Assembly: GCF_000717345.1 (NCBI RefSeq) | Contig: NZ_JNZA01000031.1 | Location: forward strand, 1-64,000 | DNA: 64,000 nt | Source: Streptomyces lydicus | GTDB lineage: Bacteria; Actinomycetota; Actinomycetes; Streptomycetales; Streptomycetaceae | Direction of reading: 5' to 3' | Notes under the pieces: model-generated | Told to the model about the DNA's origin: nothing | Seen by the model: only the letters and a program-made list of their open reading frames with translations | Databases searched by the model: none | Position numbers and translations under genes: made by a program | Part shown: piece by piece, positions 1-8,212 of the stretch | Position numbering within the stretch: the first letter of the stretch is position 1 | Layout: each line of letters begins with the position of its first letter

Positions 1-204
1 CGACATGTTCATCTCGATGAGGGTGTTGCGCGCGTACTGGTACTCATGGGTGCCCTCTTCGAGGTCCCGCAGCCGGTCGAAGAACTGCTTGGACAGCTCG
101 CGCGCGTCGGCCGGCGCCACCTCGGCGGGGCACCGGACCTCAGGAAGGTCCAAGGTCGGTTCGGTCCGCTGCTCGATCGCGGTGTCACTCACGACGGTGG
201 TCAT
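1..204 (-). CDS. SigF/SigB-family RNA polymerase sigma factor, N-terminal part (cut by window edge)
   Basis: The ATG at 204-202 opens a frame that runs off the left edge, so only the first 68 codons are seen. The N-terminus is a variable acidic leader followed by ADARELSKQFFDRLRDLEEG and then HEYQYARNTLIEMN, the hallmark start of sigma region 2 in Streptomyces SigF/SigB/SigG-type stress and sporulation sigma factors. It lies 85 bases downstream of an anti-sigma-type ATPase on the same strand, the usual arrangement for this class, in which the partner kinase holds the sigma factor inactive until a dephosphorylated STAS antagonist releases it. Which paralogue it is cannot be told from the N-terminus alone. 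Confidence 0.85.
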   Translation of the reverse strand, partial: MTTVVSDTAIEQRTEPTLDLPEVRCPAEVAPADARELSKQFFDRLRDLEEGTHEYQYARNTLIEMNMS

Positions 205-289
205 CACGCCTCCCTGCGCACCCGACCTTCGCGAGTGCCACAGCGCCCGCCTACCCCGCTGCCGTCAGGTCATGCCGGTCAATTGATCG

Positions 290-661
290 TCATCGCAATT
301 GCAGGGTGACGTGGATGGCCTTGCCGTGAGCGGTGTGCACGATGTCGACGGATGTGGCGAGTTGGCACACCATCGGCCAGCCGTAGCCGCCGATGTCGCC
401 GGGCCGGTGGCGGGAAGCGGTGGCGGGGAGCTGCGGGCTGGCGTCCTCGACGCGGAGTTCGAGCCGGTCGTCGGCGATGCGTGCGGTGAAGCCGGTCACG
501 CCCCCCGCGTGCCGGTGCGCGTTGGTGACCAGTTCCGAGGTGATCAGCAGGGCATCTGTCAGCACCACCTCGTCGAGGGATTCGGGACGGGAGTGCAGGA
601 GGGCGTGTACGCGATCGCGCGCCTGCGCTGCCGTGGCCGGTCTCTCCGCTGCCTTTGTCAC
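290..661 (-). CDS. Anti-sigma factor / HATPase-fold serine kinase, RsbW-like
   Basis: A protein of about 124 residues with the GHKL ATPase fold: the N box is ELVTNAHRHAGG, a degenerate G1 box is VEDASPQLP, and the G2 region is GGYGWPMV. In this family the protein binds a sigma factor and phosphorylates its STAS antagonist. I chose the GTG at 661 because GAGGAGG (671-677) sits nine bases upstream; the longer frame from 745 has no comparable site. It precedes the SigF-type gene with an 85-base gap, so the two are probably co-transcribed. Many Streptomyces ATPases of this fold are orphans, so pairing with the neighbouring sigma factor is inferred from position. Confidence 0.85.
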   Translation of the reverse strand: MTKAAERPATAAQARDRVHALLHSRPESLDEVVLTDALLITSELVTNAHRHAGGVTGFTARIADDRLELRVEDASPQLPATASRHRPGDIGGYGWPMVCQLATSVDIVHTAHGKAIHVTLQLR

Positions 662-670
662 CGTTTCACA

Positions 671-677
671 CCTCCTC
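671..677 (-). promoter_or_regulatory. Ribosome binding site GAGGAGG fixing the anti-sigma gene start
   Basis: A perfect GAGGAGG on the minus strand, nine bases before the GTG at 661. It decides between this GTG and the upstream ATG codons at 679 and 745. Confidence 0.7.
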
Positions 678-966
678 ATGCCACATTCGGGCGAGTTGTC
701 GTATTTCGACTGCCCGCCCGGTACCGGTGCGGGTCTCGCCGCCAATCATTGATTTTTCACCATCCTCGCGCCTGCCGAGCATCTCGGGGCGGTAAAGGGC
801 ATAACGGCCGGTCATCCGCGGGTGCGACGGGGTGGCGCCGGGAGCGTACCGGGAACGGCACGGGCGGGTGCCACCTTGAGCGGAGTGTGAGTGGGGGCGT
901 GCGGGGGTGCCGGCCTACGGCCACGGGCGCCGGCCCGTTGGCGTGACCGCGTTCACGTGACCACCT

Positions 967-2340
967 TCACGTCGCTGCCTTCACGTCGCCGGGTGGCTGC
1001 GGGGTGCCGTCGGGCGCCGTTCCGTGGATCCGGCGGTGGGTCAGGGCCCACCAGATCTCCGCCAGGTCGGCCGGGTCGCGGAGGTTGGTTCCGGTGCATT
1101 CCTCGAAGCGCCGGAGGCGGTTGCGCAGGGTGTTGGGGTGGACGTAGAGGAGGCGCGCGGCGGCCTCCAGACGCATGCCCTGGCGCAGGTAGGCGGCTGC
1201 GGCCTCTGCCAACTGGGCGCCCTCCTCACCCCGTTCGGCCAGCGGGGCCAGGCGCAGTCGTACCAGTGCCTCGCCGACGGCCGGCATCGCCACGACGGTG
1301 GCCCGCAGGCCCAGCTCCTCACGGGTGTGCACGCCGGTGAGTCCCGAGCCGATGGCGGCGCGGAGGGCCTGGGTGGCGTGGGTGAATTCGGTGGCGATCC
1401 CGGACGCCGGCGCCGGTGTGCCCAGCCCGACGACCAGGCCGCGGCACAGCCCGTCCGGTCGTCCGGCCAGCAGCCCCGCCGCGTCCCCGTCCACGGTCGT
1501 GACCAGGGGCCGGCCCGTGGCGTCCAGGGCGAGCCAGGGGCGCAGCAGTTCGACGACGTGGGCCAGCACGCCGTCTCCGGAGTCCGCCGGTGCGGCGGAG
1601 TGGTGCGCCGCCGACGGGGGGCCGGCCGCTCCTGTGGGGGCCGGGCCGGAGGAGTGGCGGCCGGCTGCGTGGGCTGCGGGGAGCGCCGGGCCGGAGGCGT
1701 CGGCTCCGGGGAGGTGCGGCAGCCTCGCGCGGAACGGCGTGCGAAGCACGCTCCCGTCGTACGCGTCGTCGACCGACCCGTCACCGGGGGCGTCCGGTCG
1801 TGCCTCGCCGAGCAGCAGCGCGCGGACCAGTGCGGCTCGCCCGCGGTCCGTCATCGGCCTGCCCCGGTTGCCGGTTCCGCAGCTGCGGACGATGCGCAAC
1901 GTGGTGGCGTTGGCCCACGCGCGCAGCGTCTCGGCGATCGGCAGCAGGTCCTCGGCGGTGGCGTGCCGGGCCGCCATCTCCTCGCCGAACCGCCGCCAGA
2001 CGATCTCCGAGCCGATGCGGTAGGCCGAGATGATGTCCTCGACGGGCAAGGAGCCGGCCAGCGTGGTCACCTCGTCGAGGTGTCCGGCCGGGAGGTCGTA
2101 CGTCCGGTCGCCGCCGCTGGCGGCCCCCCGGGGTGACCGGCGTGCCTCGTCGGACCAGCGCTGCACCAGCGTCAGGCCGTTGCGCAGGGCCGCCGCCACC
2201 CGAGGTCGCAGGCGGTCCGCCGACAGCGCCGCGTAGGAGGGGAGTTGGGCCCGGAGGCCCTCGATGACGTCGTCGCTGAGGGCGTCGAATCCGGCGTGCA
2301 GAGCGGCGACGGCCTCCGGCACCTTTGTGGAACTCTCCAC
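967..2340 (-). CDS. PucR/CdaR-type helix-turn-helix transcriptional regulator
   Basis: A protein of about 457 residues. The C-terminal 60 residues form the PucR-type HTH, with ARLLYVHPNTLRNRLRRFEE as the recognition region. The N-terminal half is a helical sensor resembling the RsbR-N-type domain seen in many Streptomyces PucR proteins (SAYRIGSEIVWRRF). A low-complexity Ala/Pro/Gly linker of about 60 residues (roughly 225-285) separates it from a GGDEF-like middle domain typical of CdaR proteins. I favour the GTG at 2340 because GGGAGGGG lies a few bases upstream; an ATG at 2397 in the same frame has no good site. Members control purine, sugar-diacid or secondary metabolism; the target here is unknown. 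It is divergent from the secreted-protein gene at 2569. Confidence 0.75.
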   Translation of the reverse strand: MESSTKVPEAVAALHAGFDALSDDVIEGLRAQLPSYAALSADRLRPRVAAALRNGLTLVQRWSDEARRSPRGAASGGDRTYDLPAGHLDEVTTLAGSLPVEDIISAYRIGSEIVWRRFGEEMAARHATAEDLLPIAETLRAWANATTLRIVRSCGTGNRGRPMTDRGRAALVRALLLGEARPDAPGDGSVDDAYDGSVLRTPFRARLPHLPGADASGPALPAAHAAGRHSSGPAPTGAAGPPSAAHHSAAPADSGDGVLAHVVELLRPWLALDATGRPLVTTVDGDAAGLLAGRPDGLCRGLVVGLGTPAPASGIATEFTHATQALRAAIGSGLTGVHTREELGLRATVVAMPAVGEALVRLRLAPLAERGEEGAQLAEAAAAYLRQGMRLEAAARLLYVHPNTLRNRLRRFEECTGTNLRDPADLAEIWWALTHRRIHGTAPDGTPQPPGDVKAAT

Positions 2341-2568
2341 CCGTCCCCTCCCGACTCGGTGTCTTTCCCCATGGCGAAAGCGATCATTCGTCGCCATGCT
2401 ACGAGGAAGCCGCCCGAACCCCTACAGATGTTCGAACTTGGACGAAGTCCGTGGGGTCGTCGGGATCCGTTTCCGCGCGGTCGCCGGAACCCCGCCTGTG
2501 CGCGGTCGCCGATCCGTCCGTCGTACGGGACGCGGCTTTTCACCCCACCCCCCTCAGCAAGGATTTCC

Positions 2569-4110
2569 ATGGCCGTTTCCTGGCGTCGTATCGCCGTGCC
2601 CGCCGCCGCGCTCGGTGTACTCGTCCCTGCCGCGCTCGGCACCCACGCCCTGCTCTCCGACTCCGGGGACGCCGGCCCCTCGACGGCCGGAGCGCGGCCC
2701 TCCGGGTCCGCGGGCCCGGAGGCGGTGCCGGACGACGCCGCAGCCCCCGGCTCGGAGGGCGCCGCCGTCGTCGCCAAGCCGTCCAACGCGCCTGCCGGTG
2801 CCGGGCGTTCGACCGCCGTGCGGCTCTCGTCATACGACGCCCGGGGCCGGCGGGCGGTGCTCGAACCGGCCGCCGGCCGGACCGTGCGCACGGGCGATGT
2901 CATCGCCGCAGCGCCGAACCGGCACGCCCCCTCCGGCGCGCTGTTCAAGGTGGACAAGGCCACCGGTTCCCACGGCCGTGAGGTCCGGGTGACCACCGTC
3001 CCCGCGACGCTCCCGGAGGTGCTGGGCGACCGGAAGGTGGACCGCCGGGCGGTGTTGCGCGACGGCGAACTCAGCGTGCGGCCGCTGTCCGCCGGCGTCA
3101 CGGTGCGCACCCCGCCCGCCGCTCCCGGCGGGGACGGCGAGGCATCGCCCGCGCCGTCCGACGGCGCGAGCGGGCCGTCCGACGGGGCGACTGCTCCGGC
3201 CGGGCCCGATGACGCGCCGGGCGAGGGCTCGCCGAGCCCGTCGGCCTCCGCGTCCGGTGCGCCCGGCGCCCGGCTCGGCATGACCGGGACGCGCGCCACT
3301 CACACGTCCGCGCGCCGGGCGCTGCCGGCCGGAGCGGCGAAGGGGCTGGGCGCTCTGCGGCTCGGTGTCGACGTGCCGCTGCCCAAGGGCGTGGAAGCGA
3401 CCGGCAAGTCCCGGGCCCGGCTCTCCGGCGAGGTGTCGTTCCGGCCCGAGCTGATCTTCCGCTACGACCGGCGCGGCGGGCTGAACCTGCTGCCGGAGCG
3501 CGCGGCCGTCGGGCTCGGCGGCTCCTACAGTTACGGCTGGCAGGTGCACGGCAAGGTGCGCGGCGTCGCCGACACCGGGCAGGTCGCGGTGCCGCTGGCG
3601 GCGGTCACCGGGCGGCACGTCTTCTGGGTGGGCCCGGTGCCCGTAGTGGTCAGCACCGAGGTCACCTTCACCTACCGCTTCACCGCCGGCGGGCGGATCG
3701 TGCTCGACGCCGACCAGCGCACCTCCGGGTCCTTCGCCGTCGGCGCGCAGTACGACCGCGCGCACGGATGGCAGCCGCTGCACACGGCGCAGCAGCAGAC
3801 CAAGGGGGCCACGCCCCGGGTGGAGGGCGCGGCCTCCGCGACGGCCCGGATCGGGGCCCGGGCCGAGGTGTTCCTCTACGACACGGCGGGCGTGGGCGGC
3901 GATCTGTCCGTCCACCTCACCGGACGTGCGGCGGCGGCCACCGGCGGTGGCGCCCCCGCGTGGGCCCTCAGCGCGGGCTACGACCTGCGGACCCAGCTGA
4001 TGCTTCAGCTGAAGATCTTCGGCATCCAGGTCGTCGATCTGCGGACCACGCCGTTCGCCCTGCACGACGAGCGGAAGCTCTTCGGGCGCGGGAAGCTGCC
4101 GCGGGCCTGA
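2569..4110 (+). CDS. Secreted or membrane-anchored protein of unknown function, proline/serine-rich linker
   Basis: A 513-residue protein starting at the ATG at 2569, preceded by AAGGA. The N-terminus has two Arg followed by a hydrophobic stretch (IAVPAAALGVLVPAALG), a signal peptide or anchor. Residues 30-75 and about 180-235 are Ser/Pro/Ala/Asp-rich linkers. Between them is a small domain (about 80-175). The C-terminal 270 residues look beta-rich, alternating hydrophobic and charged residues without obvious catalytic motifs. I do not recognise the family. The layout suggests an extracytoplasmic protein with two globular parts. It seems to be a single-gene unit: a PucR regulator is divergent upstream and a strong hairpin follows the stop. 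Confidence 0.7.
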   Translation: MAVSWRRIAVPAAALGVLVPAALGTHALLSDSGDAGPSTAGARPSGSAGPEAVPDDAAAPGSEGAAVVAKPSNAPAGAGRSTAVRLSSYDARGRRAVLEPAAGRTVRTGDVIAAAPNRHAPSGALFKVDKATGSHGREVRVTTVPATLPEVLGDRKVDRRAVLRDGELSVRPLSAGVTVRTPPAAPGGDGEASPAPSDGASGPSDGATAPAGPDDAPGEGSPSPSASASGAPGARLGMTGTRATHTSARRALPAGAAKGLGALRLGVDVPLPKGVEATGKSRARLSGEVSFRPELIFRYDRRGGLNLLPERAAVGLGGSYSYGWQVHGKVRGVADTGQVAVPLAAVTGRHVFWVGPVPVVVSTEVTFTYRFTAGGRIVLDADQRTSGSFAVGAQYDRAHGWQPLHTAQQQTKGATPRVEGAASATARIGARAEVFLYDTAGVGGDLSVHLTGRAAAATGGGAPAWALSAGYDLRTQLMLQLKIFGIQVVDLRTTPFALHDERKLFGRGKLPRA

Positions 4111-4126
4111 GCCGGCGGTCTCCGGA

Positions 4127-4166
4127 GGGGGCGTTCGACCGGCTTCGGGCCGGGGCGGGCGCCCCC
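4127..4166 (+). terminator. Hairpin after the 2569-4110 gene
   Basis: GGGGGCG (4127-4133) pairs with CGCCCCC (4160-4166), and a second stem CCGGC/GCCGG lies inside. It has no T tract, as is common for Streptomyces terminators. Confidence 0.55.
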
Positions 4167-4282
4167 AGACGGTTCGGGCCGTGGCCGGTGCCGCGGTTGT
4201 GATACCTCGCACATCACACCGGGACAACTGGTGAATGGCCGGCCTGTCCGTGTATGCCTGGTATTTGCCCAGATGGCTGATC

Positions 4283-4316
4283 GTGGAATGTGGATCACAT
4301 ATTCCACAGGTGGAAT
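4283..4316. promoter_or_regulatory. Three-copy GTGGAAT operator-like element upstream of the GH16 gene
   Basis: The heptamer GTGGAAT occurs at 4283-4289 and 4310-4316, and as its reverse complement ATTCCAC at 4301-4307. The first two form an inverted repeat with an 11-base spacer; the third adds a direct copy. This is an AT-richer patch in the 303-base space between 4110 and 4414 and lies about 100 bases before the glucanase start. Spacing and repetition look like a dimeric regulator site. The regulator is unknown. Confidence 0.5.
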
Positions 4317-4413
4317 GTGGGTCGGTGAGTGATCAAGTAATTGATTGCGTGCCCGGTTCCGTGCGGTCGGCCGTGTCGATTGGGGGATTGTCCGAGAGGG
4401 GCGTCACGACATC

Positions 4414-5268
4414 GTGAATCGTCTGAAGGTGGCGGCGACCGCACTCGCCGCCGGTGCGCTCGTAGCCGTTCCCGCAATCGCCGAAGCTGTCGCACAGCCC
4501 GCACAGCCCGCACAGCCCGCACAGCCCGCACAGCCGGCACAGCCCGCACAGCCGGCACGGCCGGCCCCCGCGCCGCAGGCCGCGACGGCCGGGCCGACCG
4601 GGGTGGCCGGTAAGTGGACGAAGAAGTTCGCCGATGAATTCGGCGGGACGAAGCTCGCCGACACCTGGACGCCCGGCTGGTTCGGATCCGGGGTCACCGC
4701 CCCGATCAACGGCGACGAGCAGGCGTGCTACGACTCGCGCCAGGTCTCCCTGCCCGGCGACGGCGCACTGCACCTGAAGGCGTCCGCCCGTCCCTCGACC
4801 TGCGACGGCAAGACCAAGCCGAATACCGGGTCACTGGTCAATTCCAACGGAAAGTTCCATTACCGCTACGGCCTCGTGGAATGGCGGGCTTATATTCCGC
4901 CGAGCGGCACGCGCATGGCGAACTGGCCGGCGCTGTGGTCCAACGGGGAGAATTGGCCGACGGACGGTGAGAACGACACCATGGAGGGCCTGGGCGGCAA
5001 CGCCTGCTTCCATTTCCATTCGCCTTCGGGTGGCCCGGGCAACTGCGCGGCCGGAAATCTCACCGGCTGGCACACCTTCGCCTCCGATTGGGAGCCCGGC
5101 AGCGTCACCTACTACTACGACGGTGTGAAGGTGGGCCGGATCTCCTCGGGTGTCACCAGCTCCCCGCAGTACCTGATCATGAACCACACCGTGTCGTCGG
5201 CCCTCGGCGGCCCGACCGTGCTGCCCGGGGACATGAAGGTCGATTACGTACGGGTCTGGCAGCACTGA
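4414..5268 (+). CDS. Secreted glycoside hydrolase family 16 (beta-glucanase-type)
   Basis: A 284-residue secreted hydrolase. The GTG at 4414 follows GAGAGGGG and starts a clean signal peptide (VNRLKVAATALAAGAL, ending near AIAEAVA). An (AQP)n spacer precedes the catalytic domain. The GH16 signature is present as E186-N-D188-T-M-E191, which fits ExDxxE with E186 as nucleophile, D188 as assistant and E191 as acid/base. WPALW and the terminal strand VDYVRVWQ are also typical. Family members cut beta-1,3 or mixed-linkage glucans, or galactans; the substrate cannot be fixed from sequence. There is no carbohydrate-binding module. It is a single gene, probably controlled by the repeats at 4283-4316. 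Confidence 0.85.
   Translation: MNRLKVAATALAAGALVAVPAIAEAVAQPAQPAQPAQPAQPAQPAQPARPAPAPQAATAGPTGVAGKWTKKFADEFGGTKLADTWTPGWFGSGVTAPINGDEQACYDSRQVSLPGDGALHLKASARPSTCDGKTKPNTGSLVNSNGKFHYRYGLVEWRAYIPPSGTRMANWPALWSNGENWPTDGENDTMEGLGGNACFHFHSPSGGPGNCAAGNLTGWHTFASDWEPGSVTYYYDGVKVGRISSGVTSSPQYLIMNHTVSSALGGPTVLPGDMKVDYVRVWQH
4492..4563 (+). repeat. Nine-base tandem repeat encoding (AQP)8
   Basis: Eight units of GCACAGCCS in frame (the last is GCACGGCCG) encode an Ala-Gln-Pro spacer between the signal peptide and the GH16 domain. Near-identical units make the copy number prone to slip without breaking the frame. Confidence 0.85.
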
Positions 5269-5285
5269 GGCCCGCCGGGCGGGCC
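5269..5285 (+). terminator. GC-rich hairpin directly after the GH16 gene
   Basis: GGCCCGCC and GGCGGGCC are perfect complements around one base, so the real loop must open several pairs. It sits right at the GH16 stop codon and is plausible as a simple terminator. Confidence 0.4.
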
Positions 5286-5346
5286 CGCGGCGCCACCCGA
5301 CATACTGCGTGCGATCTTGCTCCCCGCCCCGAAGGGAACGCGCGCC

Positions 5347-6555
5347 GTGTCCTCTCCTGCCGAACCCGTCTTCCAGCGCACCTCGGTCGTCATCATCGGT
5401 GCCGGACCCGCCGGGCTCACCACGGCCAATGTGCTGCGCGCCGCCGGTGTCGACTGCGTGGTGCTGGAGGCCGAGAGCCGGGAGTTCGTCGAACAGCGGC
5501 CGCGCGCGGGGTTCGTCGAGGAGTGGGTGGTGCGCGCGCTGGCCCGGCGCGGCCTGGCTGACCGGCTGCTCGAACGCGCCGAGACCCAGGGGCAGTTCGA
5601 GTTCCGCTTCGACGGTGAGCGGCACACCGTCCCGACGGCACAGCTGTCGGGACGGCGTCATTTCGTCTATCCGCAGCCCCTGTTGGTCACCGACCTGGCC
5701 GCGTCGTACGTGGACCGGGCGGCCGGCGACGCCCGCTTCGGCGTCCGGGACGTGCGACTGCACGACATCGACGGGGCGCGGCCCGCGGTCTCCTACACCG
5801 ACCCCGGGACCGGCGTCCGGCACCGTATCGAGTGCGACTTCATCGCGGGCTGCGACGGGGCGCGCGGGGTGAGCCGGGCGGCGATACCCGCCGGGAAGAC
5901 CCTGCTCACCCGCTACGACCACGGCGTCGCCTGGCTGGCGCTGCTCGCCGAGGCGCCGCCGTCCGCGGACGGGGTGGTCTTCGGCATCCACGAGAGCGGG
6001 TTCGGCGCGCACATGGCACGCAGCCCCGAGGTCACCCGCTACTACCTTCAGGTCGCCCCCGGGGAGGACGCCGGCAACTGGCCGCACACACGGGTGTGGG
6101 ACGCGCTGCACACCCGACTCGCGGCGGCCGGCGCACCGCCGCTGACCGAAGGGCCACTGCTCGAAAAGGTGGTCCTGGACATGCACAACTACGTGGTGGA
6201 GCCGATGACGTACGGCCGGCTCCACCTGGCCGGCGACGCGGCACATCTGGTCGCGCCGATCGCCGCCAAGGGCATGAACCTCGCCCTCAACGACGCGCTG
6301 CTGCTCGCCGACGCGCTGATCGCGCACTACCGGGGCGACGACAGCGGCCTGGCCGGCTACTCCCAGGCGTGTCTGCGCCGGGTCTGGCAGTACCTGGAGT
6401 TCTCGCAATGGCTGTCCGAGGTGCTGCACGGCGCATCCTCCGGCGACCGCTTCCGGGCCGGTACGGCGTCCGCCCGGCTGCGGCGGCTGCTGGGCTCCGA
6501 CAGCGCCGCGAAGGCATTTGCCGGCCTGTACCTCGGCGAGGATGCCGACCTGTAA
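5347..6555 (+). CDS. pobA: 4-hydroxybenzoate 3-monooxygenase
   Basis: A 402-residue class A flavoprotein that hydroxylates 4-hydroxybenzoate to protocatechuate with NADPH and oxygen, feeding the beta-ketoadipate pathway. The Rossmann motif is VVIIGAGPAGL; ERRP-like FVEQRPRAGFVEE, the central IAGCDGARGVSR and GDAAHLVAPIAAKGMNLA (second FAD motif) follow PobA order, and the length is close to the usual 394. The GTG start at 5347 is chosen for GAAGGGA upstream. No pca genes or PobR regulator lie nearby, so protocatechuate is presumably processed elsewhere. RAGFVE replaces the more usual RAGVLE, so a related substrate cannot be excluded. Confidence 0.85.
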   Translation: MSSPAEPVFQRTSVVIIGAGPAGLTTANVLRAAGVDCVVLEAESREFVEQRPRAGFVEEWVVRALARRGLADRLLERAETQGQFEFRFDGERHTVPTAQLSGRRHFVYPQPLLVTDLAASYVDRAAGDARFGVRDVRLHDIDGARPAVSYTDPGTGVRHRIECDFIAGCDGARGVSRAAIPAGKTLLTRYDHGVAWLALLAEAPPSADGVVFGIHESGFGAHMARSPEVTRYYLQVAPGEDAGNWPHTRVWDALHTRLAAAGAPPLTEGPLLEKVVLDMHNYVVEPMTYGRLHLAGDAAHLVAPIAAKGMNLALNDALLLADALIAHYRGDDSGLAGYSQACLRRVWQYLEFSQWLSEVLHGASSGDRFRAGTASARLRRLLGSDSAAKAFAGLYLGEDADL

Positions 6556-6630
6556 CACTGGACGAGGTGCCGCTACGAAGTGGTAGAAATTCCGCGAAAG
6601 TATCGTTGAGATACGGAGAAGGGAGACGCC

Positions 6631-6705
6631 ATGTCCTCGAAGCGCCGTCGTAAGAAGAAGGCCCGTCGCAAGGGAGCCAACCACGGCAAGCGGCCCCAGT
6701 GCTGA
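6631..6705 (+). CDS. bL37-like ribosomal peptide, 24 residues
   Basis: ATG at 6631 follows GAGAAGGGAG, and the frame ends after 24 codons. The peptide is extremely basic (SSKRRRKKKARRK) and ends GANHGKRPQC. Both the length and the ANHGKRP block match what I know of actinobacterial ribosomal protein bL37, a peptide of about 24 residues that binds the large subunit. The gene stands alone, with pobA upstream and a convergent hydrolase downstream. The final Cys differs from the Asn-Ser/Ala ending I remember for the main copy, so it may be a paralogue. It is too short for most gene finders. Confidence 0.75.
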   Translation: MSSKRRRKKKARRKGANHGKRPQC

Positions 6706-6741
6706 AGCCGATGTCCTGAGCGGCCTTGGCTGACAAGGCAT

Positions 6742-6791
6742 CCGTGGGCTCCCGCCTCCGTACGTACGCGTACGGGCGCGGGGGCCCACGG
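6742..6791. terminator. Long hairpin between convergent genes
   Basis: CCGTGGGC (6742-6749) pairs with GCCCACGG (6784-6791), and inner segments CCGTACG/CGTACGG extend the stem. It lies between the bL37-like gene and the convergent serine hydrolase and could end both transcripts. Confidence 0.6.
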
Positions 6792-6824
6792 CGTTGTCCC
6801 CGTGCTCTTCCCCGGTCGGCGCCG

Positions 6825-8042
6825 CTAGGGCTTCGTCAGGGCCTCGGCTATCCGCAGGGTCACCTGAAGCTGGCTCGCATCGCGGTGGGTCGGGTTGAAC
6901 GAGAAGACGGCGCGGCGCTGTTGGTCCCGGGTGGCGACCATGGCCGAGGCGTAGCCGTACCGTTCACCGGTCTTGCCCCAGAAGGTGACCCCGTTCATCG
7001 TCACGGTCTGCAGACCCGCTCCGAAGCGCGCGGGGGTGCCGTCAACCATCCGTACGTCGTCCGGGGGAAGGGTGAACATCCGCTCCAGCTCGCGGGGCGG
7101 CAGGAGTTCGCCGGAGAACAGGGCGGTGAGGAAGCGGTCCAGGTCACCGGTCGTGGAGATCATCTCGCCCTCGCCCCACGCCTCCGTCTGGTCGTAGTCG
7201 GTGATGTCCAGCAGCGACCCGTCGGTCATCCGCATGTAGCCGTGCACGTGCGGCCCGTGGAGGTGCGGGTCGTCGCCGGGCACGGAGGTGTGCCGCAGGC
7301 CCAGCGGGCGCAGAAGCCGACGGCCGATCACCTCGCCGTAGGGCCGGCCGGTCAGCCGCTCGACCAGCAGCGCCAGCAGCACGTAATTGATGCCGCGGTA
7401 CTCCTGCGCGCTGCCGGGGGTGAACTTCACCGAGCCGTGCGCCACCGTCGCCACGATCTGCCGCGGCGTCCACCGGTCGTAGCGGTGCCGGGCGATGGCC
7501 TCGGGGGTGGACAGGTCCGGCGCACCCTTCTCGTCGGGGAGCCCGCTGGTGTGGTTCAACAGCTGGAGCACCGAGATCGGCGGGAAGCCGCTCGGCAGCA
7601 GGCCCGGCAGATGGCGCTGGACCGGCGCTTCGAGCCGCAGCCGTCCCTCTGCGACGAGTTGCAGCACCACCGTCGCCACGAACACCTTGGTGATGCTGCC
7701 GATGCGGAAGGTGTCCCGCGCCTCGACCGCCCGGCCGGTGGCCCGGTCGGCGACGCCCGCGGTGCCGTACCACCGCCCCGCCGAGCCGCTCACCCGCAGC
7801 TGGGTGGCGGTCACCTCGGGGTGCTCCAGGTCGCTCAGGGCGGCCCGGAGAGCGGAGACGTTCAGCGGAGGGACGGGTACGGCCGGGGGCACCGGAGCAC
7901 GGGCGGGCCCGACCGACGGCCGCGGCGCGGGCCGGCGCACGGCGGCACGCGCGGGCCCCGCCGTCGCGGCGAGCACCGCACCGGAAACCGCGGCCCCCAC
8001 AACTGCCCTGCGTGACAAGGAAGAAGAACGCTGTTGACTCAT
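6825..8042 (-). CDS. Tat-exported serine hydrolase, beta-lactamase/DD-peptidase (class C) fold
   Basis: A 405-residue protein with a twin-arginine leader (SRRAVVGAAVSGAVLAATAG, cleavage near ARA). The SxxK motif is S116-I-T-K119. The usual second motif YxN reads Y215-R-G, with Gly where Asn is expected, and the third motif is K357-T-G rather than HxG. The fold and LLNHTSGLPD place it with Streptomyces R61-type carboxypeptidases and esterases (beta-lactamase Pfam family). It acts outside the membrane, possibly on peptidoglycan peptides or esters; the altered YxN argues for an esterase or a changed mechanism. It is a single gene, convergent with the bL37-like gene. Confidence 0.8.
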   Translation of the reverse strand: MSQQRSSSLSRRAVVGAAVSGAVLAATAGPARAAVRRPAPRPSVGPARAPVPPAVPVPPLNVSALRAALSDLEHPEVTATQLRVSGSAGRWYGTAGVADRATGRAVEARDTFRIGSITKVFVATVVLQLVAEGRLRLEAPVQRHLPGLLPSGFPPISVLQLLNHTSGLPDEKGAPDLSTPEAIARHRYDRWTPRQIVATVAHGSVKFTPGSAQEYRGINYVLLALLVERLTGRPYGEVIGRRLLRPLGLRHTSVPGDDPHLHGPHVHGYMRMTDGSLLDITDYDQTEAWGEGEMISTTGDLDRFLTALFSGELLPPRELERMFTLPPDDVRMVDGTPARFGAGLQTVTMNGVTFWGKTGERYGYASAMVATRDQQRRAVFSFNPTHRDASQLQVTLRIAEALTKP

Positions 8043-8212
8043 GTCTCACAGCTTTCCGCCTCCCCGCCGTCCTGCCGTCAGGGCTTTCCCTGACGTGCCC
8101 CTGAGCCGTCCCCGACCCGCCCCCGAGACCGCCCGGCCCGGTCTCAAGTGGAGGGCGGCCTTTTCCCGGTCTAGCGTGGAATGACGTACTCCTTCCGAAG
8201 GGGTCTGTTGCC

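Noticed and set aside
299-946. Plus-strand open frame over the anti-sigma gene
   Set aside because: Shadow of the minus-strand gene caused by high GC; no ribosome site or recognisable domain.
2172-3299. Minus-strand frame of 375 codons opposite the secreted protein
   Set aside because: Codon bias fits the plus-strand frame; the product is Ser/Pro-rich noise.
4831-6789. Minus-strand frame of 652 codons across GH16 and pobA
   Set aside because: Runs through two well-supported plus-strand genes; composition is typical of antisense frames.
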